12,078 nucleotides of DNA, taken from positions 1 to 12,078 of the forward strand of contig JAYWAM010000246.1 in the NCBI GenBank assembly GCA_043782425.1, in the 5' to 3' direction. Shown here in pieces: positions 5,522 to 12,078 of this stretch. The notes beneath the pieces are model-generated. The model was given only the letters and a program-made list of their open reading frames with translations, searched no databases and was not told the origin of the DNA. Numbering within the stretch: the first letter of the stretch is position 1; every line of letters starts with the position of its first letter. The position numbers were made by a program, and so were the translations under genes. The DNA comes from JAYWAM01 sp043782425 (GTDB lineage: Bacteria; Pseudomonadota; Gammaproteobacteria; Burkholderiales; Usitatibacteraceae).

Positions 5522-5550
5522 TTGACAACAGAACATTCGTTCGGTAACTT
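5522..5550 (+). promoter_or_regulatory. lexA promoter
   Basis: A perfect -35 TTGACA (5522-5527) is followed after 17 bases by TAACTT (5545-5550), a weak -10. The first LexA box (5531-5542) fills the spacer between them, so repressor bound there would exclude RNA polymerase. The start of transcription would be near 5557, about 50 bases before the lexA ATG. Confidence 0.65.
5531..5542 (+). promoter_or_regulatory. LexA box 1 (GAACATTCGTTC)
   Basis: GAAC-N4-GTTC palindrome between the -35 and -10 of lexA. This is the form used by Gram-positive LexA and by the non-canonical LexA of Sideroxydans/Gallionella-type betaproteobacteria (from memory, consensus GAACGaaCGTTC), not the CTGT-N8-ACAG of most proteobacteria. 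Confidence 0.8.
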
Positions 5551-5553
5551 AGC

Positions 5554-5565
5554 GAACAGTCGTTC
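5554..5565 (+). promoter_or_regulatory. LexA box 2 (GAACAGTCGTTC)
   Basis: Second GAAC-N4-GTTC site, 23 bases after box 1, covering the expected transcription start of lexA. Confidence 0.78.
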
Positions 5566-5568
5566 TGA

Positions 5569-5580
5569 GAACATTCGTTT
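5569..5580 (+). promoter_or_regulatory. LexA box 3 (GAACATTCGTTT)
   Basis: Third site, identical to box 1 except for the last base, 15 bases after box 2 and 26 bases before the lexA ATG. It lies in the leader, where bound repressor would hinder early elongation. With 15-base spacing from box 2, the two sites lie about one and a half helical turns apart. Confidence 0.7.
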
Positions 5581-5606
5581 TGTCCCGCCTAAAGGGGTTT
5601 GCCGTC

Positions 5607-6191
5607 ATGCGTACCGAATTGGAACAAGCCTATCTGGATAAACTCCAGGATTATTACGCCGAGCACAAGGTGATTCCTTCGTATTCGGTGCTGGCGTCGC
5701 TGTGGGGGCTTTCGGCAAAATCCTGGGTGGGCGAGTGCGTCACACGCATGAAGGACGCGGGCTATCTCGATGTGACGCCAGACAAACAGCTCAAACCCGG
5801 TGCGCGCTTTTTCGAGCGCCGCCTGGCCCACTCCAGCGTGCAGGCTGGCCTGCCCAATCCCGCGCTCGACGATGGCTATGATCTGGTGACCATAGACGAC
5901 TATCTGGTGCGCCAGCCGTCGAAAACCACGCTGGTGCGCGTCAAGGGCGATTCCATGATAGACGCCGGCATTTTTGAGGGCGATCTCATTGTGGTGGAGC
6001 AGCAACCCAACGCCAATATCGGCGATATAGTCGTGGCCATCGTCGATAACGAGTTCACCGTGAAAACCCTTGATCGCGAAAAAGGCCAGTTCGTGCTCAA
6101 GCCCGCCAACAAGGCCTACCCCATCATCCGCCCGCGCGGGCAGATGGAGATTTTCGGGGTGATGGCCGGATTGGTACGCAAAACCCGTTGA
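5607..6191 (+). CDS. lexA: SOS repressor LexA, non-canonical betaproteobacterial type
   Basis: This 194-residue repressor-protease controls the DNA-damage response and cuts itself when RecA filaments form. The C-terminal S24 protease is complete: cleavage site A80-G81 in SVQAGLPNPA, nucleophile S116 in VKGDSMIDAG, and general base K153 in EFTVKTL. The N-terminal winged helix (about residues 5-70, with YYAEHKVIPSYSVLASLWGLSAKSWVGECVTRMKDAGYL) keeps the LexA layout but differs strongly in the recognition helix from E. coli-type LexA. That fits the GAAC-N4-GTTC boxes in its promoter. The ATG at 5607 was chosen over a TTG at 5580, which would overlap LexA box 3; GGGG stands nine bases upstream. 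recA follows after 87 bp on the same strand, so part of recA expression may come from the lexA promoter. Confidence 0.92.
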   Translation: MRTELEQAYLDKLQDYYAEHKVIPSYSVLASLWGLSAKSWVGECVTRMKDAGYLDVTPDKQLKPGARFFERRLAHSSVQAGLPNPALDDGYDLVTIDDYLVRQPSKTTLVRVKGDSMIDAGIFEGDLIVVEQQPNANIGDIVVAIVDNEFTVKTLDREKGQFVLKPANKAYPIIRPRGQMEIFGVMAGLVRKTR

Positions 6192-6217
6192 GCCGTTCCG
6201 ATTAACTTCACTTCTAT

Positions 6218-6225
6218 GGGATAAT
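6218..6225 (+). promoter_or_regulatory. Candidate extended -10 promoter for recA
   Basis: TGGGATAAT (about 6217-6225) reads as an extended -10 (TG-N-GATAAT) 53 bases before the recA ATG; the -35 region (TTCCGA, 6196-6201) is poor. No GAAC-N4-GTTC or CTGT-N8-ACAG box is visible in the lexA-recA gap, so this promoter would be LexA-independent. Confidence 0.45.
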
Positions 6226-6278
6226 TTATGGATACCGTCATACCTCTTCGCAGCAGCGCCAACTCTTCAGGAATAAAA

Positions 6279-7301
6279 ATGGATGACAACAAATCAAAAG
6301 CCCTTTTAGCGGCGCTTTCGCAGATAGAAAAGCAGTTCGGCAAAGGCTCGATCATGAAAATGGGCGACGCGGATATCGTCAAGGATATCGAAGTCGTTTC
6401 AACCGGGTCGCTGGGGCTGGACATCGCCCTGGGCGTGGGTGGCCTGCCGCGCGGCCGCGTGGTTGAAATCTACGGCCCGGAATCATCCGGCAAGACCACG
6501 CTTACGTTGCAGGTGATCGCCGAAATGCAGAAATTGGGCGGCACCGCAGCCTTCATCGACGCCGAACACGCGCTCGATCCACAATACGCGCAAAAACTCG
6601 GCGTGAACGTCAATGAGCTGCTGGTATCGCAGCCCGACAACGGCGAGCAAGCGCTGGAAATCGCTGACATGCTGGTGCGCTCAGGCTCGGTCGACGTGGT
6701 GGTAGTGGATTCTGTGGCGGCGCTCACCCCCAAGGCGGAAATTGAGGGCGAGATGGGCGATTCGCACATGGGCTTGCAAGCGCGCCTCATGTCGCAGGCG
6801 TTGCGCAAGCTCACCGCCAATATCAAGCGTTCCAACACGCTGGTAATATTCATTAATCAGATCCGCATGAAAATCGGCGTCATGTTCGGCAATCCCGAAA
6901 CCACCACCGGCGGCAACGCGCTTAAGTTCTACGCCTCGGTACGGCTCGATATTCGCCGCACCGGTTCCATCAAATCCGGCGAGGAAGTGGTCGGCAACGA
7001 AACCAAGGTGAAGGTGGTCAAAAACAAGGTGGCGCCACCGTTCAAGACGGCGGAATTTGATATTCTTTACGGCGAAGGCATTTCACGCGAGGGCGAGATT
7101 GTTGAACTGGGCGTCATCCATAAAATTGTTGAGAAATCCGGCGCCTGGTACGCCTATAAAGGCGACAAGATCGGCCAGGGCAAGGACAATGCGCGCCAGT
7201 ATCTCAAGGACAACCCCGAGATCGCGCGTGAAATCGAAGCCAGGATCCGCGCCGCCTCCGGCGTTCCGGGTGTTGCCGCCGCGGCGCAAGAAGCCGCCTG
7301 A
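6279..7301 (+). CDS. recA: Recombinase RecA
   Basis: This 340-residue protein is the standard length. RecA forms ATP-dependent filaments on single-stranded DNA, carries out strand exchange and triggers LexA self-cleavage. Visible features: start MDDNKSKALLAALSQIEKQFGKGS; Walker A GPESSGKT (66-73); E97 in DAEHALDPQYA; Walker B VDVVVVDS (138-145); loop L1 around 156-165 (EGEMGDSHMG); and the FINQIRMKIGVMFGNPETTTGGNALKFY block including loop L2 (about 191-218). The C-terminal tail is AARIRAASG... ending in an alanine-rich stretch rather than the very acidic tail of E. coli. An in-frame ATG at 6228 would add 17 residues foreign to the family; 6279 is preferred because AGGA sits six bases before it and the 6228 ATG lies almost on the predicted transcription start. 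recX follows after 9 bp. Confidence 0.97.
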   Translation: MDDNKSKALLAALSQIEKQFGKGSIMKMGDADIVKDIEVVSTGSLGLDIALGVGGLPRGRVVEIYGPESSGKTTLTLQVIAEMQKLGGTAAFIDAEHALDPQYAQKLGVNVNELLVSQPDNGEQALEIADMLVRSGSVDVVVVDSVAALTPKAEIEGEMGDSHMGLQARLMSQALRKLTANIKRSNTLVIFINQIRMKIGVMFGNPETTTGGNALKFYASVRLDIRRTGSIKSGEEVVGNETKVKVVKNKVAPPFKTAEFDILYGEGISREGEIVELGVIHKIVEKSGAWYAYKGDKIGQGKDNARQYLKDNPEIAREIEARIRAASGVPGVAAAAQEAA

Positions 7302-7310
7302 TAGCGTTCG

Positions 7311-7766
7311 ATGGTTGGACAGCGCCTGAGCCTGCGAGCACGGGCGCTGTCTTTTTTAGCGCGCCGCGAACATTCTCGCGCCGAGCTTGCCGCAAAACTC
7401 CATTCCCACTCTGAAGATTCCGACGAGATAAAGCTTCTGCTGGATGACTTCGAGCAGCGCGGCTGGCTCTCCGAAGCGCGCTTCGTCGAGCAGACCGTCC
7501 ATCGCCTGGCGCAAAAATTTGGCGCGCGGCATATCATTCAAACGCTGCGCGACAAAGGGGTTGCGGATGAATCCATTTTAGCCAAGCTGCCGTATTTGAA
7601 GGATAATGCGCTGGCAACTGCGCTCGGCGTCCTGAAACGTAAGTTTCCCTCCGCCCCTACGACCAAGGAGGAACGCGCGCGGCAAATGCGTTTTTTGCAA
7701 GGCCGTGGATTCGAGTACGATGTGATCCGACGGGCATTTGACACAGACAACGAAGATACCGGGTAA
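7311..7766 (+). CDS. recX: RecA regulatory protein RecX
   Basis: This 151-residue, mainly helical protein binds RecA filaments and usually limits their growth and ATPase activity. The N-terminal repeat SLRARALSFLARREHSRAELAAKL (about residues 7-30) and the following LLDDFEQRGWLSEARFVEQTVHRLAQKFGARHIIQTLRDKGV (about 43-84) are the typical RecX tandem three-helix modules; a third lies at about 100-145 (FLQGRGFEYDVIRRAF). It starts 9 bp after recA with no good Shine-Dalgarno sequence, so it probably relies on coupling to recA translation. Codons 3-14 form a perfect hairpin followed by six T, a likely intrinsic terminator. The reading frame offers no later ATG, GTG or TTG before the conserved N-terminal repeat, so the start at 7311 is firm. 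The next gene begins 6 bp after its stop. Confidence 0.93.
   Translation: MVGQRLSLRARALSFLARREHSRAELAAKLHSHSEDSDEIKLLLDDFEQRGWLSEARFVEQTVHRLAQKFGARHIIQTLRDKGVADESILAKLPYLKDNALATALGVLKRKFPSAPTTKEERARQMRFLQGRGFEYDVIRRAFDTDNEDTG
7318..7357 (+). terminator. Intrinsic-terminator hairpin inside the start of recX
   Basis: GACAGCGCC (7318-7326) pairs perfectly with GGCGCTGTC (7343-7351), a 9-bp GC-rich stem that can be extended by a T-G and a G-C pair, followed at once by TTTTTT (7352-7357). The structure fully meets the usual criteria for a Rho-independent terminator, yet it lies within recX codons 3-16. It would end many recA transcripts and leave a minority to reach recX and the ATP-grasp gene. 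Confidence 0.75.
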
Positions 7767-7772
7767 TACTGA

Positions 7773-9161
7773 ATGGCAAAATTTCTTCCCCGCGCCGCCG
7801 ACTTTCTCGGCGCCCACCAGCCCGATAGCGGGCTCAAGGAAGTGCTGGTTTTGTTCGCCTTGGGTAAGGACTGGGACGAGTTTGAATATTTCCATCCGCG
7901 TTATCGCGAACGTTACACGTTTTACTTTGAAGGCTTCGACCTTTTTAGTTTTCCCAGCAACGCCAAGCTGATGACTTTCAATATTCTTGGTTTTGTTGAT
8001 CGTATGGTGGCGAAATACGGCGGACGAATAGGCGCCGTGGTTTCCAACAACGAGCAATTCGGTGCTTTGGCTGCCAGCCTCATCGCGCAGCGTTTAGGCC
8101 TGCCCGGCCTCGATCCACAGGCGCTACTGTTGTCGCAGCATAAGTTTTACATGCGCGAGCAGTTGAGTAAACATATCCCCGAGGCCATGCCGCAGTATTG
8201 CGTGTTTCCTTATACTTTCAAGACGCCTGCTGAAATTCCCATGGCGTTCCCGTTTTTTGTCAAACCCATCAAGGCGGCGTATTCCGTTCTTGCGCGCCGC
8301 GTCGATAATTATGCTGAACTCAAGCAGCATCTGACTTTCCGTCCCTGGGAAAAGCACATCATCAAGCGTCTGGTCAAACCATTCAATGATGCATGCCAGG
8401 CGCATACCGATTTCACCATCGACGCGCACTGGCTCATCGGCGAGTCGCTGTTACGCGGCGAGCAAATCAGTGTCGATGGTCTGGTGATGAATGGGCAGAT
8501 TCATGTGCTCGGCATTATCGACGCTGTGATGTATCCCGGCACGCAGGCCTTCATGCGCTGGGAATACCCCAGTAGACTGCCCGCTTTGTGGCTGGAGCGC
8601 GTGACGCTGCTGGCGCGCAAGTCGCTTGCGGCGCTCAAATACAACCACGGTTTTTTCAATATCGAAATGACCGTGGAGCGCGCAACGGGTGAGATAAAAA
8701 TCATCGAAATCAACCCGCGCATGGCCTCGCAGTTTTCCGATCTTTATGCCAAGGTCGATGGCATAAATTTGCACAATATGGGCTTAGACATGGCCTTCGG
8801 TCGCATGCCCGATGTGGAAAAAAAGCCCATGCCTTGCCGCTACGCCACGAGTTTTGTGTTCCGCAAATTCGATCTTGAGAATCTGCCCCTAGAGCCGACA
8901 CGCGAACAGCTCGATCTGCTAAAGCGACTTGATCCTGATGCGCTATTTTCCACTTCCATCAAAAAACGCAGCCAGCTTCACCGCGAAATGAAATGGCTAG
9001 GGAGCTACCGCTACGCCGTGCTCAACATGGGGGCGGAAAGCATTGAGGCGCTGATGAGAAAATTTGAAATGGCCAAGCGCTGCGTTGGTTTTGAAGCAGA
9101 GAGAAGCAGTGCTTTTTCAAGCGCAAATCCAAGGCCGTTTGCGTTAACCCCGGATTCGTAA
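7773..9161 (+). CDS. ATP-grasp superfamily ligase, substrate unknown
   Basis: This 462-residue protein contains a full ATP-grasp fold, which joins a carboxylate to an amine, thiol or similar nucleophile through an acyl-phosphate. A pre-ATP-grasp region with SNNEQFGALAASLIAQRLGLPG (91-112) and SQHKFYMREQL (121-131) is followed by the nucleotide-binding lysine in FFVKPIKAAYS (K164), the SVDGL segment after E230, and the metal-binding pair E298 (FFNIEMTVE) and E312/N314 (IIEINPRMASQFSDLY). The C-terminal 120 residues are unassigned. No signal peptide or membrane segment is seen. I do not recognise a specific product; D-alanine ligase, carnosine-synthase-like or carboxylase-like functions are all possible. 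It starts 6 bp after recX and is probably in the recA transcript; a terminator-like hairpin follows it. Confidence 0.85.
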   Translation: MAKFLPRAADFLGAHQPDSGLKEVLVLFALGKDWDEFEYFHPRYRERYTFYFEGFDLFSFPSNAKLMTFNILGFVDRMVAKYGGRIGAVVSNNEQFGALAASLIAQRLGLPGLDPQALLLSQHKFYMREQLSKHIPEAMPQYCVFPYTFKTPAEIPMAFPFFVKPIKAAYSVLARRVDNYAELKQHLTFRPWEKHIIKRLVKPFNDACQAHTDFTIDAHWLIGESLLRGEQISVDGLVMNGQIHVLGIIDAVMYPGTQAFMRWEYPSRLPALWLERVTLLARKSLAALKYNHGFFNIEMTVERATGEIKIIEINPRMASQFSDLYAKVDGINLHNMGLDMAFGRMPDVEKKPMPCRYATSFVFRKFDLENLPLEPTREQLDLLKRLDPDALFSTSIKKRSQLHREMKWLGSYRYAVLNMGAESIEALMRKFEMAKRCVGFEAERSSAFSSANPRPFALTPDS

Positions 9162-9183
9162 GAAAATCCTATGATTTCCCCTG

Positions 9184-9217
9184 CGGCGCAACCTTCGCTG
9201 TTGCGCCGTTTTATTTT
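9184..9217 (+). terminator. Intrinsic terminator between the ATP-grasp gene and alaS
   Basis: CGGCGCAA (9184-9191) and TTGCGCCG (9201-9208) form a perfect 8-bp stem with a 9-base loop, followed by TTTTATTTT (9209-9217). It lies 22 bp after the ATP-grasp stop and 17 bp before the alaS ATG. It most likely ends the lexA/recA transcript; since no good alaS promoter lies after it, it may instead sit in an alaS leader and act as an attenuator. Confidence 0.75.
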
Positions 9218-9234
9218 CAGGAACCGCTTGAGTC

Positions 9235-11856
9235 ATGAACGCTGCCCAAACCCGCAAAAAGTTTCTCGATTTTTTCGCCTCCAAGGGGCACACCATCGTT
9301 CCGTCAGGCTCGCTGGTGCCGGGCGATGATCCGACGTTGCTGTTCACCAACGCCGGGATGAACCAGTTCAAGGACGTTTTCACCGGGCAGGACAAGCGCC
9401 CTTACGTGCGCGCCGCTACCTCGCAGCGCTGCGTACGCGCCGGCGGCAAGCATAATGATCTGGATAATGTCGGCTACACGGCGCGGCACCATACCTTTTT
9501 TGAGATGCTAGGCAACTTCAGCTTTGGCGATTACTTCAAGCGCGATGCGATCAAGTTCGCCTGGGAGCTGGTGACCGTGGTGTACTGCATGCCCAAGGAA
9601 AAACTTTGGACCACGGTGTATCACGATGACGACGAAGCCTTCGATATCTGGACCAAGGAAATCGGCATTCCCCCGGAGCGTTGTGTGCGTATCGGTGATG
9701 CGCCTGGCGGCAAGCAATACGAAAGCGATAACTTCTGGACCATGGGCGATACCGGCCCCTGCGGGCCATGCTCGGAAATTTTCTACGACCACGGCCCCGG
9801 CGTGGCAGGCGGCCCGCCCGGATCACCGGATGCCGATGGTGATCGCTATATCGAAATCTGGAATCTGGTGTTCATGCAATTCAACCGCGATGAAGCCGGT
9901 GTGTTGCACCCGCTGCCCAAGCCTTCGGTCGATACCGGCATGGGTCTGGAACGTCTTTCCGCCGTGCTACAGCATGTGCACAGCAATTACGAAATTGACT
10001 TGTTTCAAGCGCTCATCAAAGCCGCCGCGCGCTACACCGGCGCGCAGGATCTCGCTGCGCCGTCGTTGCGCGTCATCGCCGATCACATCCGCGCCTGCTC
10101 GTTCCTCATTTGCGATGGAGTGATCCCCGCCAGCGAAGGGCGCGGCTACGTACTGCGGCGCATCGCGCGGCGCGCCATGCGCCACGGCTACAAGCTCGGG
10201 CAAAAGCAGCCGTTCTTCTACAAATTGGTCGCCGATCTTGACAAGGAAATGGGTGACGCCTATCCCGAACTGCGCGCCGCAAAGCAACGCATCACCGCCA
10301 CTCTCAAGCAGGAAGAAGAACGCTTCGGCGAGACGCTGGAAAACGGCATGCAAATTCTCGACGCCGCGCTGGGTAAGGACGGCAAGAATCTCGATGGCGA
10401 AACGGCATTCAAGCTGTATGACACCTATGGTTTTCCCATTGACCTCACCGCCGATATTGGGCGCGAGCGAAATTTTTCCATCGACATGGCGGGCTTCGAA
10501 GCGGCCATGAGCGCGCAGCAGGTGCGCTCGCGCGCGGCGAGCAAATTCAAGGCAGGCGCGGCGCTCGAATACAGCGGCGCCAAGACACAATTTCTCGGCT
10601 ACGACACGCTGGCCGGGGAAGGGCGCATCGTGGCGCTGTATCGCGATGGCGCCAAGGTGGACAGCCTCACTTTGGGCGAACGCGGCGTGGTGGTGCTAGA
10701 TCAGACGCCGTTCTACGCCGAATCCGGCGGACAGGTGGGGGATCGCGGCGAGCTCACCAAGGGCGGAGTGTGCCTGACGTTGTTTGAAGTGCAAGACACA
10801 CAGAAAATTCAGGCCGACGTATTCGGCCACTACGGCGTGGTGACAACCGGTGAGCTGGCGCTTGGTGATAGTGTCGCGGCGCAAGTCAATATGGAATTGC
10901 GTAACCGCACCGTGCGCCACCATTCTGTGACGCACCTGATGCACAAGGCGTTGCGCGAAGTGCTGGGCGAACATGTGCAGCAAAAGGGATCACTGGTGGA
11001 CGAAGGCAAGACACGTTTTGACTTCAGTCACAACGCCCCCATGACAGCCGATCAAATGCGCCGTGTTGAGGGCATTGTCAATGCCGAAATACTGCGCAAT
11101 CAGGCCACGCAAGCGCGCGTCATGCCCATAGACGCGGCGCAAAAAGTCGGCGCCATGATGCTGTTCGGTGAGAAGTACGGCGACGAAGTGCGCGTGCTCG
11201 ACATTGGCTCGTCGCGCGAGCTATGCGGCGGCACACACGTAAAAGCCACCGGCGACATCGGCTTGTTCAAGATTGTGTCTGAAGGCGGGGTGGCCGCAGG
11301 CATACGCCGCGTTGAGGCCATCGCCGGCAGTGTCGCCGTGGACTATGTGCAGCAACTCGATGGCAAGCTCACGGCGGCGGCAAGCCTGCTCAAAGCGCAG
11401 CCGCAGGAACTTGAAGCGCGTATCGCGCAGATGCTTGAAAACGTCAAGTCTTTGGAAAAGCAAATGGCGCAACTGAAGGCCAAGATGGCGGCGTCGCAAG
11501 GCGACGATCTCGCCGATCAAGCGCTTGAGGTAAAGGGCGTGAAAGTGCTTGCTGCGAAACTGGAAGGTGTCGATGCCAAGGCGTTACGCGATACGCTCGA
11601 CCAGCTCAAGAACAAGCTCAAATCCGCCGTGATTATTCTCGCCGTGGTGGAGGGCGACAAAGTGAGTCTTGCCGCCGGCGTCAGCGCCGATCTCACCGCG
11701 CGGCTCAAAGCGGGTGAGTTGCTCAATCATGTTGCAACACAAATTGGCGGCAAAGGCGGCGGACGCGCCGACATGGCGCAAGGCGGCGGAACCCAGCCTG
11801 CTGCCTTGCCCGCTGCGCTGGCGTCGGTGCGCAAGTGGGTGGAAGAACGCGCATAA
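9235..11856 (+). CDS. alaS: Alanine--tRNA ligase
   Basis: This 873-residue enzyme is full length for bacterial AlaRS. It charges tRNA-Ala with alanine in the cytoplasm and hydrolyses mischarged Ser/Gly-tRNA-Ala. The N-terminal class II catalytic domain (about 1-240) shows FTNAGMNQFK, the TSQRCVRAGGKHNDLDNVG block, HHTFFEMLGNFSFGDYFK and TGMGLERL. The tRNA-recognition domain follows (about 250-450). The editing domain carries the zinc-binding HSVTH (H563, H567) and CGGTH (C664, H668). A coiled-coil linker (about 710-755) leads to the C-Ala domain ending in GGKGGGRADMAQGGG (838-852). AGGA lies 11 bases before the ATG, a rather long spacing. A terminator-like hairpin stands just upstream, so a separate promoter or readthrough is needed. 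Position after recA-recX is as in E. coli apart from the inserted ATP-grasp gene. Confidence 0.97.
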   Translation: MNAAQTRKKFLDFFASKGHTIVPSGSLVPGDDPTLLFTNAGMNQFKDVFTGQDKRPYVRAATSQRCVRAGGKHNDLDNVGYTARHHTFFEMLGNFSFGDYFKRDAIKFAWELVTVVYCMPKEKLWTTVYHDDDEAFDIWTKEIGIPPERCVRIGDAPGGKQYESDNFWTMGDTGPCGPCSEIFYDHGPGVAGGPPGSPDADGDRYIEIWNLVFMQFNRDEAGVLHPLPKPSVDTGMGLERLSAVLQHVHSNYEIDLFQALIKAAARYTGAQDLAAPSLRVIADHIRACSFLICDGVIPASEGRGYVLRRIARRAMRHGYKLGQKQPFFYKLVADLDKEMGDAYPELRAAKQRITATLKQEEERFGETLENGMQILDAALGKDGKNLDGETAFKLYDTYGFPIDLTADIGRERNFSIDMAGFEAAMSAQQVRSRAASKFKAGAALEYSGAKTQFLGYDTLAGEGRIVALYRDGAKVDSLTLGERGVVVLDQTPFYAESGGQVGDRGELTKGGVCLTLFEVQDTQKIQADVFGHYGVVTTGELALGDSVAAQVNMELRNRTVRHHSVTHLMHKALREVLGEHVQQKGSLVDEGKTRFDFSHNAPMTADQMRRVEGIVNAEILRNQATQARVMPIDAAQKVGAMMLFGEKYGDEVRVLDIGSSRELCGGTHVKATGDIGLFKIVSEGGVAAGIRRVEAIAGSVAVDYVQQLDGKLTAAASLLKAQPQELEARIAQMLENVKSLEKQMAQLKAKMAASQGDDLADQALEVKGVKVLAAKLEGVDAKALRDTLDQLKNKLKSAVIILAVVEGDKVSLAAGVSADLTARLKAGELLNHVATQIGGKGGGRADMAQGGGTQPAALPAALASVRKWVEERA

Positions 11857-11888
11857 ATGTAGGCGAAATTTCGAGCGCGAAAAATTCA

Positions 11889-12078
11889 TGAGCATCGAGA
11901 TTTTTAACTTCTGCCCGCGCTGCGCCAAACCCCTGGCCGACATCGCCATGCGCGACGATAGTGGTGAAATGGTACAGCGCCGCGCTTGCGCCGATGCGCA
12001 CTGCGGCTATGTGCAATGGGGCAATCCAACACCTGCGGTAGGCGCGTTGGTTGAGCACGAAGGCGACATTATCCTGGC
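11889..12078 (+). CDS. Nudix hydrolase with N-terminal zinc ribbon (cut by window edge)
   Basis: The 63 visible residues begin MSIEIFNFCPRCAKPL. The cysteines C9 and C12 (CPRC) with C34 and C39 (CADAHCGY) form a zinc ribbon, followed by VQWGNPTPAVGALVEHEGDIILA, the first strands of a Nudix fold. This arrangement is that of NADH-pyrophosphatase-like and ADP-ribose pyrophosphatase-like Nudix proteins. The catalytic Nudix box (GX5EX7REUXEEXGU) would lie beyond the window, so activity cannot be judged. It starts 32 bp after alaS on the same strand with only a weak ribosome-binding site; no terminator lies between, so co-transcription with alaS is likely. Confidence 0.85.

Noticed and set aside
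5472..5641. Strong Shine-Dalgarno-like AAGGAGGAG at 5472-5480 and an open frame through the lexA promoter
   Set aside because: No start codon stands at a proper distance, and the frame runs across the LexA boxes and the lexA start with no recognisable protein. The AAGG end is part of the dinJ -35 on the other strand.
6228..6278. 17-residue N-terminal extension of RecA from an upstream in-frame ATG
   Set aside because: The extension does not resemble RecA, the ATG nearly coincides with the predicted transcription start, and 6279 has a well-placed AGGA and the family N-terminus.
9235..11856. Long open frames on the opposite strand and other frames of alaS and lexA
   Set aside because: They are side effects of GC-rich codon use in strongly conserved genes and have no family resemblance or ribosome-binding sites.
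1..12078. CRISPR array, tRNA/rRNA genes, riboswitch, replication origin
   Set aside because: No regularly spaced repeats, cloverleaf or rRNA-like sequence, or DnaA-box clusters were noticed on either strand.

Overview
The window reads as a chromosomal segment of a betaproteobacterium. The lexA gene and its promoter sites point to the Nitrosomonadales/Gallionellaceae/Methylophilales side of that class: the LexA has an atypical DNA-binding domain, and its promoter carries three Gram-positive-style GAAC-N4-GTTC boxes instead of CTGT-N8-ACAG. From memory, this non-canonical LexA/operator pair has been described for Sideroxydans and relatives. The taxonomic placement is an inference.

Left part (1-2200): a reductase/GST pair on the minus strand, divergent from a TetR-family regulator. 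The MDR-type dehydrogenase has lost about 200 central residues in frame, while the promoter between it and tetR remains excellent and is straddled by an imperfect inverted repeat. An internally deleted insertion sequence (about 0.8 kb, ISNCY-like transposase fragment, near-perfect terminal repeats) starts on the tetR stop codon and ends 13 bp before the next gene.

Middle part (2200-5500): a GNAT acetyltransferase and an intact pncC are followed by an accessory interval. It holds a toxin-first RelE/ParE-type module with an unusual Phd-like + HTH antitoxin, then a second, 5'-truncated pncC copy lacking the AESCTGG motif, then a DinJ-YafQ-type module on the minus strand. pncC-recA-recX-alaS is an old conserved neighbourhood (E. 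coli has it), so this looks like an insertion/duplication hotspot between pncC and the recA cluster.

Right part (5500-12078): lexA, recA, recX, an ATP-grasp ligase of unknown substrate, alaS and the start of a zinc-ribbon Nudix hydrolase, all on the plus strand. LexA represses and RecA activates its self-cleavage; RecX modulates RecA. A perfect 9-bp hairpin followed by six T lies inside the first codons of recX and probably limits recX transcription. A second terminator-like hairpin separates the ATP-grasp gene from alaS.

Most notable points: the terminator inside recX, the pncC duplication flanking a toxin-antitoxin module, the triple-box lexA promoter, and the in-frame-deleted dehydrogenase under an intact regulated promoter. 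No RNA genes, CRISPR array or origin were seen.
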